53,925 nt of DNA from Bacillota bacterium (GCA_023406895.1 JAEXTV010000012.1:1-53925), one strand, 5' to 3'. Positions 17,110 through 26,133 are shown, numbered from the stretch's first letter. The notes: generated by a model from the letters alone, not told the origin. Program-made: numbers and translations.

Positions 17110-18672
17110 TTGGACATCAGTTTGTTAAAAGAAAAAAGTTTAATGGACTTGCGCGAAATTGCAAAGATGGCTGGCATCAAATCCGTGACCAAATACCGTA
17201 AAGGCGAGCTTTTGGATATGCTTTATGAGCTCGACCGCCGCGCGAAAAGTACGGAAAACAGAGAATATGAAGCTTATAATGAGCCTGAAGATATTTATGA
17301 AGACAGTGAAGATTATGAACCCGCTGACGATTCATATGATTCCGATGAGATTCCAACATATCAGCAGGATGTGATTCAGCGGCGAGAACGCGAAGAGGCC
17401 GAAAGAAGGCCGGAGACGGCTGAGCAGGTGCCGCAGGGCGAAGAAAAGAAGATCATTGAATATGTGATGGGCAACGACGCCGTCAACGAGCTCTTAAACA
17501 AGGGCGACTGCGGCGATGCCATGGGGATACTCGAAGTGCTGCCCGAAGGGTACGGCTTTCTGCGCAGCGAGAATTATCTGCCGGGCAACAAGGATGTCTA
17601 TGTATCGATGGCGCAGATCCGCAAATTCAACCTCAAGACCGGCGACAAGGTAAAAGGCAAAACGCGCCCGGCCAAAGATGCGGAAAAGCTGAACGCACTG
17701 CTCTATATTGAGCAGGTCAACGACGATACAGTTGAAAAATGCCTGACAAGGCGTCCGTTTGAAGATTTAACACCGATTCATCCCGAACAACGTCTCACAC
17801 TGGAGCGGCCGGATGCCGCACGTGATCTCGCAATCCGTCTGATTGATCTGATTTCTCCGATCGGCAAAGGGCAAAGAGGGCTCGTGGTCTCACCGCCCAA
17901 AGCCGGCAAAACCATTATGCTTAAAAAAATCGCCAACAGTATTACGGCGAATTATCCCGATGTGAACCTCATTGTGCTGCTCATAGACGAGCGCCCCGAA
18001 GAAGTCACGGATATGCAGCGGTCGATCAAGGGCGAGGTTGTGTATTCCACATTCGATGAAAAACCCGAAAATCATACGCGCGTGTCTGAAATGGTGATTG
18101 AACGCGCCAAGCGCCTTGTGGAGCAGGGCAAAGATGTGGTTGTGCTGCTGGACAGCATTACGCGTTTGGCGCGCGCTTACAACCTCATTATTCCGCCCAC
18201 GGGTCGCACGCTTTCGGGCGGCCTTGATCCCGGATCGCTCTACAAGCCCAAACGCTTTTTCGGCGCAGCGAGAAACATCGAATTCGGCGGCAGCCTGACC
18301 ATCATCGCGACGGCGTTGATCGATACGGGCTCGCGCATGGATGAAATTATCTATGAAGAGTTTAAAGGCACGGGCAACATGGAAATTCATCTTGACAGGA
18401 AGCTGTCTGAGAAACGAATATTCCCCGCGATTGACCTGCACAAATCAAGCACGCGTCGTGAAGAGCTGCTGCTTAGTAAGAAAGAGCTCGAAGGAATATG
18501 GGCCATCCGTAAAGTCATGGCCAACGGCAACACGTCAGAGGTGACGGAACAGCTGATTGGCATGCTGGCCAAAACCCAGAACAACGATGCATTCTTAGAA
18601 AGGCTCAAAGGCTGGCTGTCCGTATGGGATAAGGAAGGCTATAACTTCGCACCCAAGAGAGGGGGATTCTAA
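17110..18672 (+). CDS. rho: Transcription termination factor Rho
   Basis: A 520-residue hexameric RNA helicase that terminates transcription. It starts with TTG at 17110, supported by AAGGAG 9 nt upstream. Rho_N (1-45) is followed by an acidic, tyrosine-rich insertion (about 47-110), the cold-shock-like RNA-binding domain (about 130-200; PEGYGFLRSENYLPG) and the RecA-like ATPase with Walker A SPPKAGKT (261-268), Walker B VVLLDSITRLARAY and the Q/R-loop region GGSLTIIATALIDTGSRMDE. It is longer than E. coli Rho (419 residues) because of the N-terminal insertion, as in many Clostridia and Actinobacteria. A membrane acyltransferase gene follows after 12 bp. Confidence 0.97.
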   Translation: MDISLLKEKSLMDLREIAKMAGIKSVTKYRKGELLDMLYELDRRAKSTENREYEAYNEPEDIYEDSEDYEPADDSYDSDEIPTYQQDVIQRREREEAERRPETAEQVPQGEEKKIIEYVMGNDAVNELLNKGDCGDAMGILEVLPEGYGFLRSENYLPGNKDVYVSMAQIRKFNLKTGDKVKGKTRPAKDAEKLNALLYIEQVNDDTVEKCLTRRPFEDLTPIHPEQRLTLERPDAARDLAIRLIDLISPIGKGQRGLVVSPPKAGKTIMLKKIANSITANYPDVNLIVLLIDERPEEVTDMQRSIKGEVVYSTFDEKPENHTRVSEMVIERAKRLVEQGKDVVVLLDSITRLARAYNLIIPPTGRTLSGGLDPGSLYKPKRFFGAARNIEFGGSLTIIATALIDTGSRMDEIIYEEFKGTGNMEIHLDRKLSEKRIFPAIDLHKSSTRREELLLSKKELEGIWAIRKVMANGNTSEVTEQLIGMLAKTQNNDAFLERLKGWLSVWDKEGYNFAPKRGGF

Positions 18673-18684
18673 GAATCTCACAAA

Positions 18685-20718
18685 ATGACGGGAAACACAT
18701 TGTTGATCGATAAGGAACGGCTTTTTGGCAAGGCCATCTATCTCTACTTCTGTTTCTATTCGATGGCCGTGGCACAGCGGTTTGAGATGAATATCATCTA
18801 CGGTGCCGCGCTGACCATATCGCTATCGGCTTTGGCACGGATGTTAAAGTTTACCGTAAAGACCACATACGATCTGCTCTGGCTTAAAATACTCAAGCTG
18901 GCGCTGATCGTATTTTTTGTGCTCACGTCAGCGTATATATTTGTCCTGTATCCGTTTCTATACCGGTATCCGCACACGGTTTATGCCATATTCATCATCA
19001 TATTGCCATTGCTCATGCAGGAATCGATGATGGTGCTGCTGCGGGGCTTGAAACAAACGGGCAAATTGACGGACCGCGCACGTTTATTCACATATATAAG
19101 CGGTGCGGCTTTATGCACCGGCCTGACGTGTGCCCTGATCGGCTTCTCCGGAGTCAACGCATGGCTGATGGTTCCGCCGCTGATGGTCGGTATGGCACTG
19201 GATTATTTCCGGCAGCACACGTATTCAACGTATGCATCCGAATACCCAAAGCCGGATACAATGACGCAGGATTTTCGGCAGGTGGCGAGCGCGCGGCTTT
19301 ATGACGGCATGGTCATCACATCGGGTGTGGCGCTTAATGCGTTTATGTTCACCTATGTGCTGTATATGATGCTGATGCACAAAAACAGCTTTTCGCTGGA
19401 CGTCTTTATCATCTTTACGCTCATGACGCTCATTTGCGGCCTCGCATTCCTGTGGACCTATAAATTCGTGAGGAAATCACTCGCCAAGAGGATTGGAAAA
19501 AACGCGGCGTTTATACTGGGGACGGGCATTGCCATATTTGCGGTCTACGTGTTCAGGGATAGCTGGTATGGGGGAGGTCTCGCGATTTCGCTGCAGACGC
19601 TGCTGCTGTTGTTTGGGCTCATGCTGCAGATGACTGCTGCGATGGATCTTCGCGAAGACATACTGATGGTGGTCAGGCTGCAAAACAATAAAGTCAATAC
19701 CGCGGCGCTCAATCAAAGGACGCAGCGTCAGGAACACTGGACGGCGGTCATTTCTGAAGTCATTGTCCTTGCCGTTTTAAGCGTGCTGATATCCGACCCG
19801 CTGATTTATGCAATGGATTTTGATCAATATATTGCGCTGGCTCCGCAGATCGGCAGCAGCCTTGTGATCATTCCCGCTGTGTTTTTGTTCGCCTCGCTGG
19901 TCTATTCGCTGCGGCAGCCGCTCACAAAAAAGTATAACCGCCGGCTTAAAGCCTATGTGCGCAGCAAAGAAAAGGGCAAAGACAATCCGGTTATGGAAAA
20001 ACGGCTCAAGAGTGTACTGATAAAAAAATACAAGAAACGCATCGGCGTGCACGTGATACGCATGCTGTTAAAACCCGTGATGTACCATACGGTGACGGGC
20101 AAGGAACATGTGGATACACTGCCCGGCATTTTCGTGTTTAACCACCGTGAGGTCTACGGGCCTATTGCGGCGGTGGTTTTCTTGCCGTATGATATGCGTC
20201 CATGGATACTCGACAAGATGATTGACAAGGCACAGATTAAGGCTCATATGTACGAGGGCACATTCAGCCGAATCCGCTGGCTGCCTGTTTTCATGCGGCA
20301 AGCGATAGCCAAAATTCTAAGCCCCGTGGTGGTGTGGGCGCTGAGCTCATTTGAACCGATTCCCGTTTATCGCGGAACAGCCAGAAATGTGATTAAAACG
20401 TTTGAGCTGTCCATCGAGTGCCTGCAATCGGGCGACAGCATATTGCTTTTTCCAGAGAATCCGGAAGAGCGGTATACCGACAGCGAAAAAGTCAACGATT
20501 TTTACCGCGGATTTGCGAACCTCGGGCGGCTTTTTTACAAGCGGACGAAAGAATGTGTGACGTTTTATCCGGTTTACGCAAGCCAACGTTCGCGTGTGCT
20601 GCGCATTGGAGAAAGTGTGCGTTACAACCCGGCCAACGGGAGGGAAGAAGAGAAACGCATCGTGGAAGTGCTCTTGAAGCGGATGCGTGATCTGCAGGCA
20701 CTCGACGAAATCCGCTAA
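18685..20718 (+). CDS. Polytopic membrane protein with C-terminal PlsC-like acyltransferase domain
   Basis: A 677-residue protein. The first roughly 420 residues form about a dozen membrane helices of transporter-like layout. The C-terminal part is a PlsC/1-acylglycerol-phosphate acyltransferase-like domain with motif I at FNHREVYG (Asn486-His487), motif II near GTFSRIRWLPVF and motif III as FPENPEE (589-592). Typical enzymes have NHxxxxD and FPEG; here the Asp of motif I is not at the usual distance and the Gly of FPEG is Asn. Activity on phospholipids is therefore uncertain, and it may use another acyl acceptor such as a glycolipid. The fusion resembles LplT-Aas-type flippase-acyltransferases in outline only. 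The ribosome binding site is weak. It lies 12 bp after rho and its stop overlaps the convergent YigZ gene by 4 bp. Confidence 0.75.
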   Translation: MTGNTLLIDKERLFGKAIYLYFCFYSMAVAQRFEMNIIYGAALTISLSALARMLKFTVKTTYDLLWLKILKLALIVFFVLTSAYIFVLYPFLYRYPHTVYAIFIIILPLLMQESMMVLLRGLKQTGKLTDRARLFTYISGAALCTGLTCALIGFSGVNAWLMVPPLMVGMALDYFRQHTYSTYASEYPKPDTMTQDFRQVASARLYDGMVITSGVALNAFMFTYVLYMMLMHKNSFSLDVFIIFTLMTLICGLAFLWTYKFVRKSLAKRIGKNAAFILGTGIAIFAVYVFRDSWYGGGLAISLQTLLLLFGLMLQMTAAMDLREDILMVVRLQNNKVNTAALNQRTQRQEHWTAVISEVIVLAVLSVLISDPLIYAMDFDQYIALAPQIGSSLVIIPAVFLFASLVYSLRQPLTKKYNRRLKAYVRSKEKGKDNPVMEKRLKSVLIKKYKKRIGVHVIRMLLKPVMYHTVTGKEHVDTLPGIFVFNHREVYGPIAAVVFLPYDMRPWILDKMIDKAQIKAHMYEGTFSRIRWLPVFMRQAIAKILSPVVVWALSSFEPIPVYRGTARNVIKTFELSIECLQSGDSILLFPENPEERYTDSEKVNDFYRGFANLGRLFYKRTKECVTFYPVYASQRSRVLRIGESVRYNPANGREEEKRIVEVLLKRMRDLQALDEIR

Positions 20719-21329
20719 ACGTCAACGCTCATACGGCGCTGGCCGATGAGCTGCGGCTTTGACTGACCTTGCGTAAGGTTTCGTACAAGCTGTAAAAAGC
20801 TGTCTTCTTTTCCGCTGATAACGCTGATAACAGCCGATACGGATTCGGCATAGGTGATGCCATCAAAAAGAAACCCCGCGCTCACCAGCGGTGATTGGAC
20901 GCGTGAGAAGACAGCAAAGTCGAAGTCGCATCGATATACGCTGCAAGGCACCAGCTCCACTTTATTTGCTTCTTCAAGCGTTTGCGCGATGCTCTGGGTA
21001 TACGCGCGCACGAGCCCGCCTGAGCCGAGCAGTGTTCCGCCAAAATAGCGCGTACACACAGCGAGCACGTTTTGCAGCCCCGATTTTTTGAGCACCTCAA
21101 GCATGGGGATGCCTGCCGTGCCCTGAGGCTCTCCGTCGTCGCTGTAACGCATCGCGCCGCCTTCGAGCAGCCACGCATAGCAGTTGTGACGCGCGTCATA
21201 ATGCAGCTTTCTTCGCTGTTCAATGATGGTCAGCGCATTGTCCTCGCAGTCGATTCGGCAGACGTAGCCGATAAACTGGGACTTTTTTATGACGAGAGTT
21301 GTCTCTTTGTCCTGTTTAACGGTGATCAT
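20715..21329 (-). CDS. YigZ/IMPACT family protein
   Basis: A 204-residue UPF0029 protein. The N-terminal IMPACT fold contains the family hallmarks KKSQFIGYV, DDGEPQGTAGIPML and RYFGGTLLGSGGLVRAY; a C-terminal DUF1949-like domain follows. The family is conserved from bacteria to eukaryotes (YigZ, YvyE, IMPACT) and linked to translation or stress responses, but the biochemical role in bacteria is not settled. Its start overlaps the GNAT gene stop by 4 bp, forming a tyrS-GNAT-yigZ minus-strand operon. Confidence 0.93.
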   Translation of the reverse strand: MITVKQDKETTLVIKKSQFIGYVCRIDCEDNALTIIEQRRKLHYDARHNCYAWLLEGGAMRYSDDGEPQGTAGIPMLEVLKKSGLQNVLAVCTRYFGGTLLGSGGLVRAYTQSIAQTLEEANKVELVPCSVYRCDFDFAVFSRVQSPLVSAGFLFDGITYAESVSAVISVISGKEDSFLQLVRNLTQGQSKPQLIGQRRMSVDV

Positions 21330-21751
21330 ACTGAGGGGCTTTTGAGCCGCATGAGATGCGCTCTTGGTTCAAAACCAAGCGATTGCCAGAACGCAATACC
21401 CCGCTCGTTCCACACAAACACATCGAGATCGACGGTATCGGTATCCAGCGTTTCCAAAAGCTTTTGAAAGGCGGTGCGTCCGTAGCCCTTGCGGCGGTTG
21501 CTGCGTCCGATATAAAAATGACGCAGATAATACGGCTTGCGGTCGGTGATCACCAGCGCATAACCAACCACAATTCTGCCGATAAGGAAAACAAACGCCC
21601 GGTCTCCGCGTTTTAAAAAGCCTTCCATACACTGCTCATACTGCTCATCCGTTTGCGGGGTATCGCTTTTTTCATCCTCGGCCAGCTCTTTATACATGCG
21701 TGTGAGCAGCACGATGTTTGAACACGGGCTGACTTCCATTTGGACAGCCAT
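21326..21751 (-). CDS. GNAT family N-acetyltransferase
   Basis: A 141-residue acetyltransferase. The acetyl-CoA-binding motif A appears as YIGRSNRRKGYGRTAFQKLL, preceded by the LRHFYI strand and followed by LDVFVWNERGIAFWQSLGF, the GNAT motif B region. The acceptor cannot be told from sequence. It begins 3 bp after tyrS and overlaps the YigZ gene by 4 bp, so it is co-transcribed with both. Confidence 0.88.
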   Translation of the reverse strand: MAVQMEVSPCSNIVLLTRMYKELAEDEKSDTPQTDEQYEQCMEGFLKRGDRAFVFLIGRIVVGYALVITDRKPYYLRHFYIGRSNRRKGYGRTAFQKLLETLDTDTVDLDVFVWNERGIAFWQSLGFEPRAHLMRLKSPSV

Positions 21752-21754
21752 CCG

Positions 21755-22972
21755 TTACCCCTTCAATACGGCTTTGTGGTATATCTTTTTGCCTTTTTTA
21801 ATGAGCATTTCACCCGAGTCAAAGCAGTCCGCCGTGACGGGCATAAATTCATCGGTCACCTTATTGCCGTTGATGGCGATGCCGCCCTGCGCAATCAACC
21901 GACGGCCTTCGCCGCGCGATGCCGTTAGGCCGCACATTTGCAGCAGATCCACAAGCAGCAGGTCATTGATTGTTTCAATCACTGTTTCAGGGATGCTGCC
22001 GCCCTCAACGCCGCCTTCAAAAAGCGCCTCGGCGGCTGCCTTGGCTTTGTCCGCTTCTTCCTGACCGTGCACCTGTTTGGTCACTTCGTAAGCAAGCGCA
22101 ATCTTGGCGTTGTTGATGCGCTCATCCTGATAGCTGCACAGCTGCCTGATGTCGTCCATCGGCAGGAATGTGAGCAGTGAAAGGCACTTTTCCACATCGC
22201 TGTCGGCGATGTTGCGCCAGTATTGATAGAATTCATACGGCGATGTTTTTTCGGGGTTGAGCCATACGGCGCCTTTTTCAGTTTTGCCCATTTTTCGGCC
22301 GTCGCTGGTCAGCAGCAGCGTGAACGTCATGCCGTAGGCTTCCTTACGTTCTTTTTTGCGTATCAGGTTTGCGCCTGCGAGTATGTTCGACCACTGGTCG
22401 TCGCCGCCGAGCTGAAGCTTGCAGCCTAATTTCTGATTGAGCACAAGAAAATCATAACCCTGCATGAGCATATAATTGAATTCAAGGAACGTCAGCCCCT
22501 TTTCCATGCGGTTCTTATAGCATTCTGCCGTCAGCATGCGGTTAACCGAAAAGTGCACGCCGATATCGCGCAGAAATTCGATATAATTAAGATTCAGCAG
22601 CCAGTCCGCGTTGTTGATCATCTGCGCCTTGCCTTCGCCAAAATCCAGAAAACGCCGCATCTGAGTTTTAAACGCTTCCGCGTTGCTTTCAATATCTTCT
22701 TTCGAGAGCATCTTTCTTAAATCCGATTTGCCGGAAGGGTCGCCCACCATTGTGGTGCCGCCGCCAATCAGCGCAATGGGACGGTGGCCGGCGCGCTGCA
22801 TATGCGCCATGGCCATCAGCTGCACATAATGGCCGACGTGCAGGCTGTCCGCTGTCGGGTCGAAGCCGATATAAAACGTGACGCTTTCCTTTTCCAGCAG
22901 TTCTTTTAGCCCTTCGTGCGTCACTTGCTTTAAGAATCCTCTTTCTACCAAAACATCGTATACGTTTGCCAT
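21755..22972 (-). CDS. tyrS: Tyrosyl-tRNA synthetase
   Basis: A 405-residue class I aminoacyl-tRNA synthetase. The HIGH motif is HVGH (residues 45-48) in DSLHVGHYVQL and the KMSKS equivalent is KMGKT in DGRKMGKTEKG. The tyrosine-binding region and the C-terminal S4 RNA-binding domain (GEGRRLIAQGGIAINGNKV) are complete. The ATG follows AGGAGAAGGCT. It is the first gene of a tyrS-GNAT-yigZ operon. The leader is short and lacks T-box elements, so tRNA-Tyr-dependent antitermination is not evident here. Confidence 0.97.
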   Translation of the reverse strand: MANVYDVLVERGFLKQVTHEGLKELLEKESVTFYIGFDPTADSLHVGHYVQLMAMAHMQRAGHRPIALIGGGTTMVGDPSGKSDLRKMLSKEDIESNAEAFKTQMRRFLDFGEGKAQMINNADWLLNLNYIEFLRDIGVHFSVNRMLTAECYKNRMEKGLTFLEFNYMLMQGYDFLVLNQKLGCKLQLGGDDQWSNILAGANLIRKKERKEAYGMTFTLLLTSDGRKMGKTEKGAVWLNPEKTSPYEFYQYWRNIADSDVEKCLSLLTFLPMDDIRQLCSYQDERINNAKIALAYEVTKQVHGQEEADKAKAAAEALFEGGVEGGSIPETVIETINDLLLVDLLQMCGLTASRGEGRRLIAQGGIAINGNKVTDEFMPVTADCFDSGEMLIKKGKKIYHKAVLKG

Positions 22973-23004
22973 AGCCTTCTCCTCATCGTTTACATTCGTC
23001 TTGT

Positions 23005-23034
23005 ATTATAGCCCAAAGGCAGGCTTTGTGGCAA
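23005..23034 (-). promoter_or_regulatory. Promoter of tyrS operon
   Basis: Reading the minus strand, TTGCCA, an 18-nt spacer and a perfect TATAAT lie about 35 bp before the tyrS ATG. Confidence 0.6.
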
Positions 23035-23145
23035 CAATTCGTAAAATTGTGTTCTCCAACAGCTCTGTCAATAAGAAAAAAGCTCGAAATCAAAGCTTTT
23101 TACGATTTTTTTTCATATAAATGAAAATTTAGCAACAAAGCAAGC

Positions 23146-23172
23146 AGGAAAAACCAACTCCAATGGCGAATT
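23146..23172 (+). promoter_or_regulatory. Sigma-H-like promoter of spoVG
   Basis: AGGAAAA (23146-23152) and GAATT (23168-23172) are separated by 15 nt. This resembles the sigma-H promoter that drives spoVG in Bacillus subtilis (AGGA-type -35 and GAAT-type -10). It lies about 40 bp before the gene. Confidence 0.5.
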
Positions 23173-23213
23173 TTACCTTTACATAATTGTACCTGCTTAG
23201 GAGGGGTTGCTTT

Positions 23214-23498
23214 ATGGAGATCACGGACATTCGTATCAGACGTATCGACACCATGGGAAAACTGAAGGCAGTCGTGTCTGTGACTTTTGACGACATGTTT
23301 GCCATACACGACATGAAGATCATTGAGGGGCAGAACGGATACTTTATTGCGATGCCGTCAAGAAGAACACCAAACGGCGAGTATAAAGATATCGCCCATC
23401 CGATCAACTCGGCAGCACGATCGCTGATTCAGACAGCCATACTGGAGAAGTTTGAAAGTTTGCCTGAAGATGAAGGTTATGCCTCGTTTCAGGTTTAG
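23214..23498 (+). CDS. spoVG: SpoVG, RNA/DNA-binding septation and sporulation regulator
   Basis: A 94-residue SpoVG protein. The start at 23214 (MEITDIRIRRI) is chosen because AGGAGGGG lies 8 nt upstream and the family begins this way; an in-frame start 9 codons earlier would place the ribosome binding site inside the gene. The conserved KAVVSVTFDDMFAIHDMKIIEG and FIAMPSRRTPNGEYKDIAHPI segments are intact. In Bacilli SpoVG affects asymmetric septation and binds nucleic acids. It is monocistronic with its own terminator. Confidence 0.96.
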   Translation: MEITDIRIRRIDTMGKLKAVVSVTFDDMFAIHDMKIIEGQNGYFIAMPSRRTPNGEYKDIAHPINSAARSLIQTAILEKFESLPEDEGYASFQV

Positions 23499-23508
23499 CA
23501 GCGAAAGG

Positions 23509-23536
23509 AAATCCCGTCATTCGGACGGGATTTTGT
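23509..23536 (+). terminator. spoVG terminator
   Basis: AAATCCCGTC (23509-23518) pairs with GACGGGATTT (23524-23533), with a 5-nt loop and a T-run. Confidence 0.88.
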
Positions 23537-23655
23537 TGTTTATAGATAAAATTACAAGCTAAACTGCGGCATCCAAAGATATAATATCCATGGGTAAAGT
23601 GCCCTCCGCAAAAAACAGACTCTATGACAGACGAATATCGTGCGACAGAAAAGCA

Positions 23656-23696
23656 CTCTCATTGAAGAGAAGGTGGCGCAAAGCATCGACTGAGGC
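23656..23696. repeat. Palindromic repeat family, degenerate copy
   Basis: CTCTCATTGAAGAGAAGGTGGCGC followed by AAAGCATCGACTGAGG matches the order of segments in the repeats near 48.1, 48.4, 51.4 and 53.6-53.9 kb: a GAG-rich hairpin, AGGTGGC, a small variable hairpin, then TGAGG. Confidence 0.5.
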
Positions 23697-23789
23697 GTTA
23701 AATAAAGCCTTTCAATACAAACATCTCATCAGCCCCCTTTCAGCCACAGCGAGAGGATATCGACAGAGAACGCTGCATTGTCAAATAAT

Positions 23790-23821
23790 AAAAAGCAGAC
23801 ACATGATGATGTCTGCTTTAT
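23790..23821. terminator. Terminator of the PIN-TRAM gene (bidirectional)
   Basis: AAAGCAGACA (23792-23801) pairs with TGTCTGCTTT (23810-23819), flanked by A-rich and T-rich sequence, so it can serve both strands. It lies 32 bp after the minus-strand stop. Confidence 0.8.
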
Positions 23822-23852
23822 TCGTACAGGTATCAATAGCGGGGAATGGGTG

Positions 23853-24944
23853 TTATTTGAGCCTCGCGAATATCATGCGGCCAGCCGCCGTCTGAATCAC
23901 GCTCGTGACAATGACGGCTGACGGCTTGTTCATTTCACGTATACCGTCCTCCACCACAATCATCGTCCCGTCATCGAGGTAAGCGATGCCCTGACCGGAC
24001 TCCTTGCCGTCCTTGACCACGGTCACTTTCATTTCTTCGCCGGGCAGCACAACGGGCTTCACCGCGTTGCTGAGCTCATTGATATTGAGCACCGGAACAC
24101 TTTTCACTGCGGCAACTTTATTGAGGTTATAGTCGTTCGTCACCACAATGCCATCCATTTTTTTAGCAAGGCTTAAGAGCTTCGAATCGGCATCGCTGGC
24201 TTCTTCCACATCGCCGTGCACAATTTTTACGGGCATATTCAGCTCGGTCTGAATGCGCTTTAACACGTCAAGACCTCTGCGTCCGCGGTTTCTTTTCAGA
24301 TCATCCGACGAATCGGCGATATGCCGGAGCTCATCGAGTATAAATTCGGGGATGATAAGAGCGCCCTCAATAATGCCCGTGTTGCAGATATCAAAGATTC
24401 TGCCGTCAATGATCACACTGGTATCAAGCAGTTTGGGCCGCGCCAGAGAATCGTCCTTCTGCTCCTTGTCTTCGCGGTGACGCCGGAAAAAACCACCGGT
24501 CAGATCGGGACGATGGCGAACCAGTATGGAAATGCCGAGATAAACGCAGACGATGGTGATAATCACATTGATGATACCCGCGATCCAGGGGATCATGATG
24601 ATGCTCGAAATCAGATCGGACAAAAAGAAAGCGACAACGAGGCCGAGCAGCAGCCCCGCGATAGCCGGCAGTATCACCTGCGCAGGCAGCCGTGACAGAC
24701 GCTTGTCGGCTTGTCCTGCGGCGTTGAAAATGGCCTCCACAATGGGTTTGGAAAGCGCCAAAAAGACAAGACCCGAAACGACACCTGATAGTATGAATAT
24801 CATCAAACTGACCCAATCGAGCAGCATGGTATACGCATTGACGCCATTAAGTTTGCTGAGCACTTCAAAAACAAGAACAACGATACCGGGCCCTATAAAT
24901 AAACCAATTAAAATGATAAAAAAGCGGGCAATATTTTTAGCCAT
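23853..24944 (-). CDS. PIN-TRAM membrane protein (YacL family)
   Basis: A 363-residue protein starting at 24944 (MAKNIARFF), supported by GAGGTG 6 nt upstream. A TTG start 10 codons earlier is possible but has no such site. About four membrane helices occupy residues 1-150. A PIN nuclease domain follows with its acidic residues (LLDTSVIIDGR, ILDELRHIAD, SDADSKLLSLA, VTNDYNL), then a TRAM RNA-binding domain (GIAYLDDGTMIVVEDG). This is the layout of Bacillus YacL. Ribonuclease activity is expected from the family, but the target is unknown. The convergent partner is spoVG. Confidence 0.92.
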   Translation of the reverse strand: MAKNIARFFIILIGLFIGPGIVVLVFEVLSKLNGVNAYTMLLDWVSLMIFILSGVVSGLVFLALSKPIVEAIFNAAGQADKRLSRLPAQVILPAIAGLLLGLVVAFFLSDLISSIIMIPWIAGIINVIITIVCVYLGISILVRHRPDLTGGFFRRHREDKEQKDDSLARPKLLDTSVIIDGRIFDICNTGIIEGALIIPEFILDELRHIADSSDDLKRNRGRRGLDVLKRIQTELNMPVKIVHGDVEEASDADSKLLSLAKKMDGIVVTNDYNLNKVAAVKSVPVLNINELSNAVKPVVLPGEEMKVTVVKDGKESGQGIAYLDDGTMIVVEDGIREMNKPSAVIVTSVIQTAAGRMIFARLK

Positions 24945-25061
24945 CTGTTCACCTCGTTCAAAATGCGGATACAATTTTGTCCAAAAAGATTGTGGCTCAT
25001 TATATCACAAAGAAAAGCTGGTTTCATCGTAATCGCCAAAAAAGCTTAAAATGTTCACATT

Positions 25062-25538
25062 TTACAGGACTTGAGTGATGATCTTTCTGACTTCTTCGTC
25101 TTTCTTGTTGCTTGCGAGTGCAAGTTCGGAAACGAGGATCTGCATGGAAGTGCCAAGCATTTTCTTCTCGCTGGATGAGAGATTTTTTTGGGTTTCACGC
25201 TTCAAGAGGCTCTTAATAACCGATGCAATTTCATAAACGTTGCCCGATTTCATCTTTTCAAGATTTTCACGGTTGCGCCGGTTCCAGTTCGACGATTCTT
25301 CGGCGTCGTCATATGTTTTGAAAGATTCGATAACGTGATGGCATTCGTCTGTGGTGATGATGTTTCTAAGGCCGGCTTTCTCGGCATTTTCGACAGGTAC
25401 ATGAACCTTGATGTCGCCGTCAGAAAATCTTAACACATAAAAACGCTTTTTTTGTTCCAAAAAATCGCGTTCTTCAATCGCTTCGATGACCCCTGCACCG
25501 TGCATTGGATATGATATTTTATCGCCCTTATTAAACAT
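25062..25538 (-). CDS. CarD family transcriptional regulator
   Basis: A 158-residue protein starting at 25538 (MFNKGDKISYPMHGAGVIEAIEE), with AGGCAGGTG upstream. The longer frame that opens at 25829 has no ribosome binding site and would overlap the divergent superoxide dismutase gene. The N-terminal CarD/TRCF RNA-polymerase-interacting domain (1-60; YPMHGAGVI, KVHVPVENAEKAGLR) and the helical DNA-binding C-terminus are both clear. CarD proteins bind RNA polymerase beta and stabilise open promoter complexes. Confidence 0.93.
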   Translation of the reverse strand: MFNKGDKISYPMHGAGVIEAIEERDFLEQKKRFYVLRFSDGDIKVHVPVENAEKAGLRNIITTDECHHVIESFKTYDDAEESSNWNRRNRENLEKMKSGNVYEIASVIKSLLKRETQKNLSSSEKKMLGTSMQILVSELALASNKKDEEVRKIITQVL

Positions 25539-25683
25539 GCGATACACCTGCCTCATATGAATATGATATAGCAGGAGGGGGGCTTTGTCAAATGCCCGTG
25601 GGCACAAGCCGCGAAGTATGCACGCAAAAAGCCTTTGGGAATAGTTTATTAACAGAGTATGTTTATCTGCTTTATGGAGGAAT

Positions 25684-26133
25684 ATGGGCATGAAGGAAAA
25701 GCAAGGATGCCGGGCCATGACGGTGATAAAAGGCAGCAGCACCGTGCCGCAGCTTTCGGGCGTGGTCTGGCTGACGGATTCACCCGGCGGTGTGCGTGTG
25801 GAGGCACATATCAAAGGATTGCCGTCCAACGAGACGGGGTTTTACGGATTTCATCTGCACGAACGGGGAAATTGCATGCCGCCCGATTTTACGGGCGCTA
25901 AGGGGCATTACAATCCATCGGGAGCGCCGCACCCGCAGCACGCGGGAGATTTTCCGATGCTGATGGTGACGAATGCGGGCGATGCGTGGCTGTCGTTTGT
26001 TACCACGCGTTTTTCGGTCTGCGATGTGATCGGACGTTCGATTGTGATACACGCGCAACGTGACGACTATACATCACAGCCCGCGGGAGACGCGGGGGAC
26101 CGAATTGGCTGCGGCATCATACAGGCGATATAG
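25684..26133 (+). CDS. sodC: Cu/Zn superoxide dismutase family protein
   Basis: A 149-residue SodC-like protein. The ligand set appears complete: His57 and His59 in GFHLHERGNC, bridging His75 in GHYNP, His83, His86 and Asp89 in PHPQHAGD, and His123 in IVIHAQRDD. Cys64 and Cys143 can form the family disulfide, and Arg140 in GDAGDRIGCG matches the active-site arginine. The zinc loop between His75 and Asp89 is unusually short. No signal peptide is visible, although most bacterial SodC proteins are exported. GGAGG precedes ATG 25684; ATG 25690 is an alternative start. It is transcribed divergently from CarD. Confidence 0.88.
   Translation: MGMKEKQGCRAMTVIKGSSTVPQLSGVVWLTDSPGGVRVEAHIKGLPSNETGFYGFHLHERGNCMPPDFTGAKGHYNPSGAPHPQHAGDFPMLMVTNAGDAWLSFVTTRFSVCDVIGRSIVIHAQRDDYTSQPAGDAGDRIGCGIIQAI

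Larger units (their letters stand above)
23499..23852. other. Intergenic region with terminators and a repeat copy
   Basis: This stretch holds the spoVG terminator, a degenerate copy of the palindromic repeat family (23656-23696) and the terminator of the convergent PIN-TRAM gene. No gene is seen. Confidence 0.6.

Noticed and set aside
22973..23045. T-box leader upstream of tyrS
   Set aside because: The promoter lies only about 35 bp before the gene, and no T-box sequence or specifier structure is visible.
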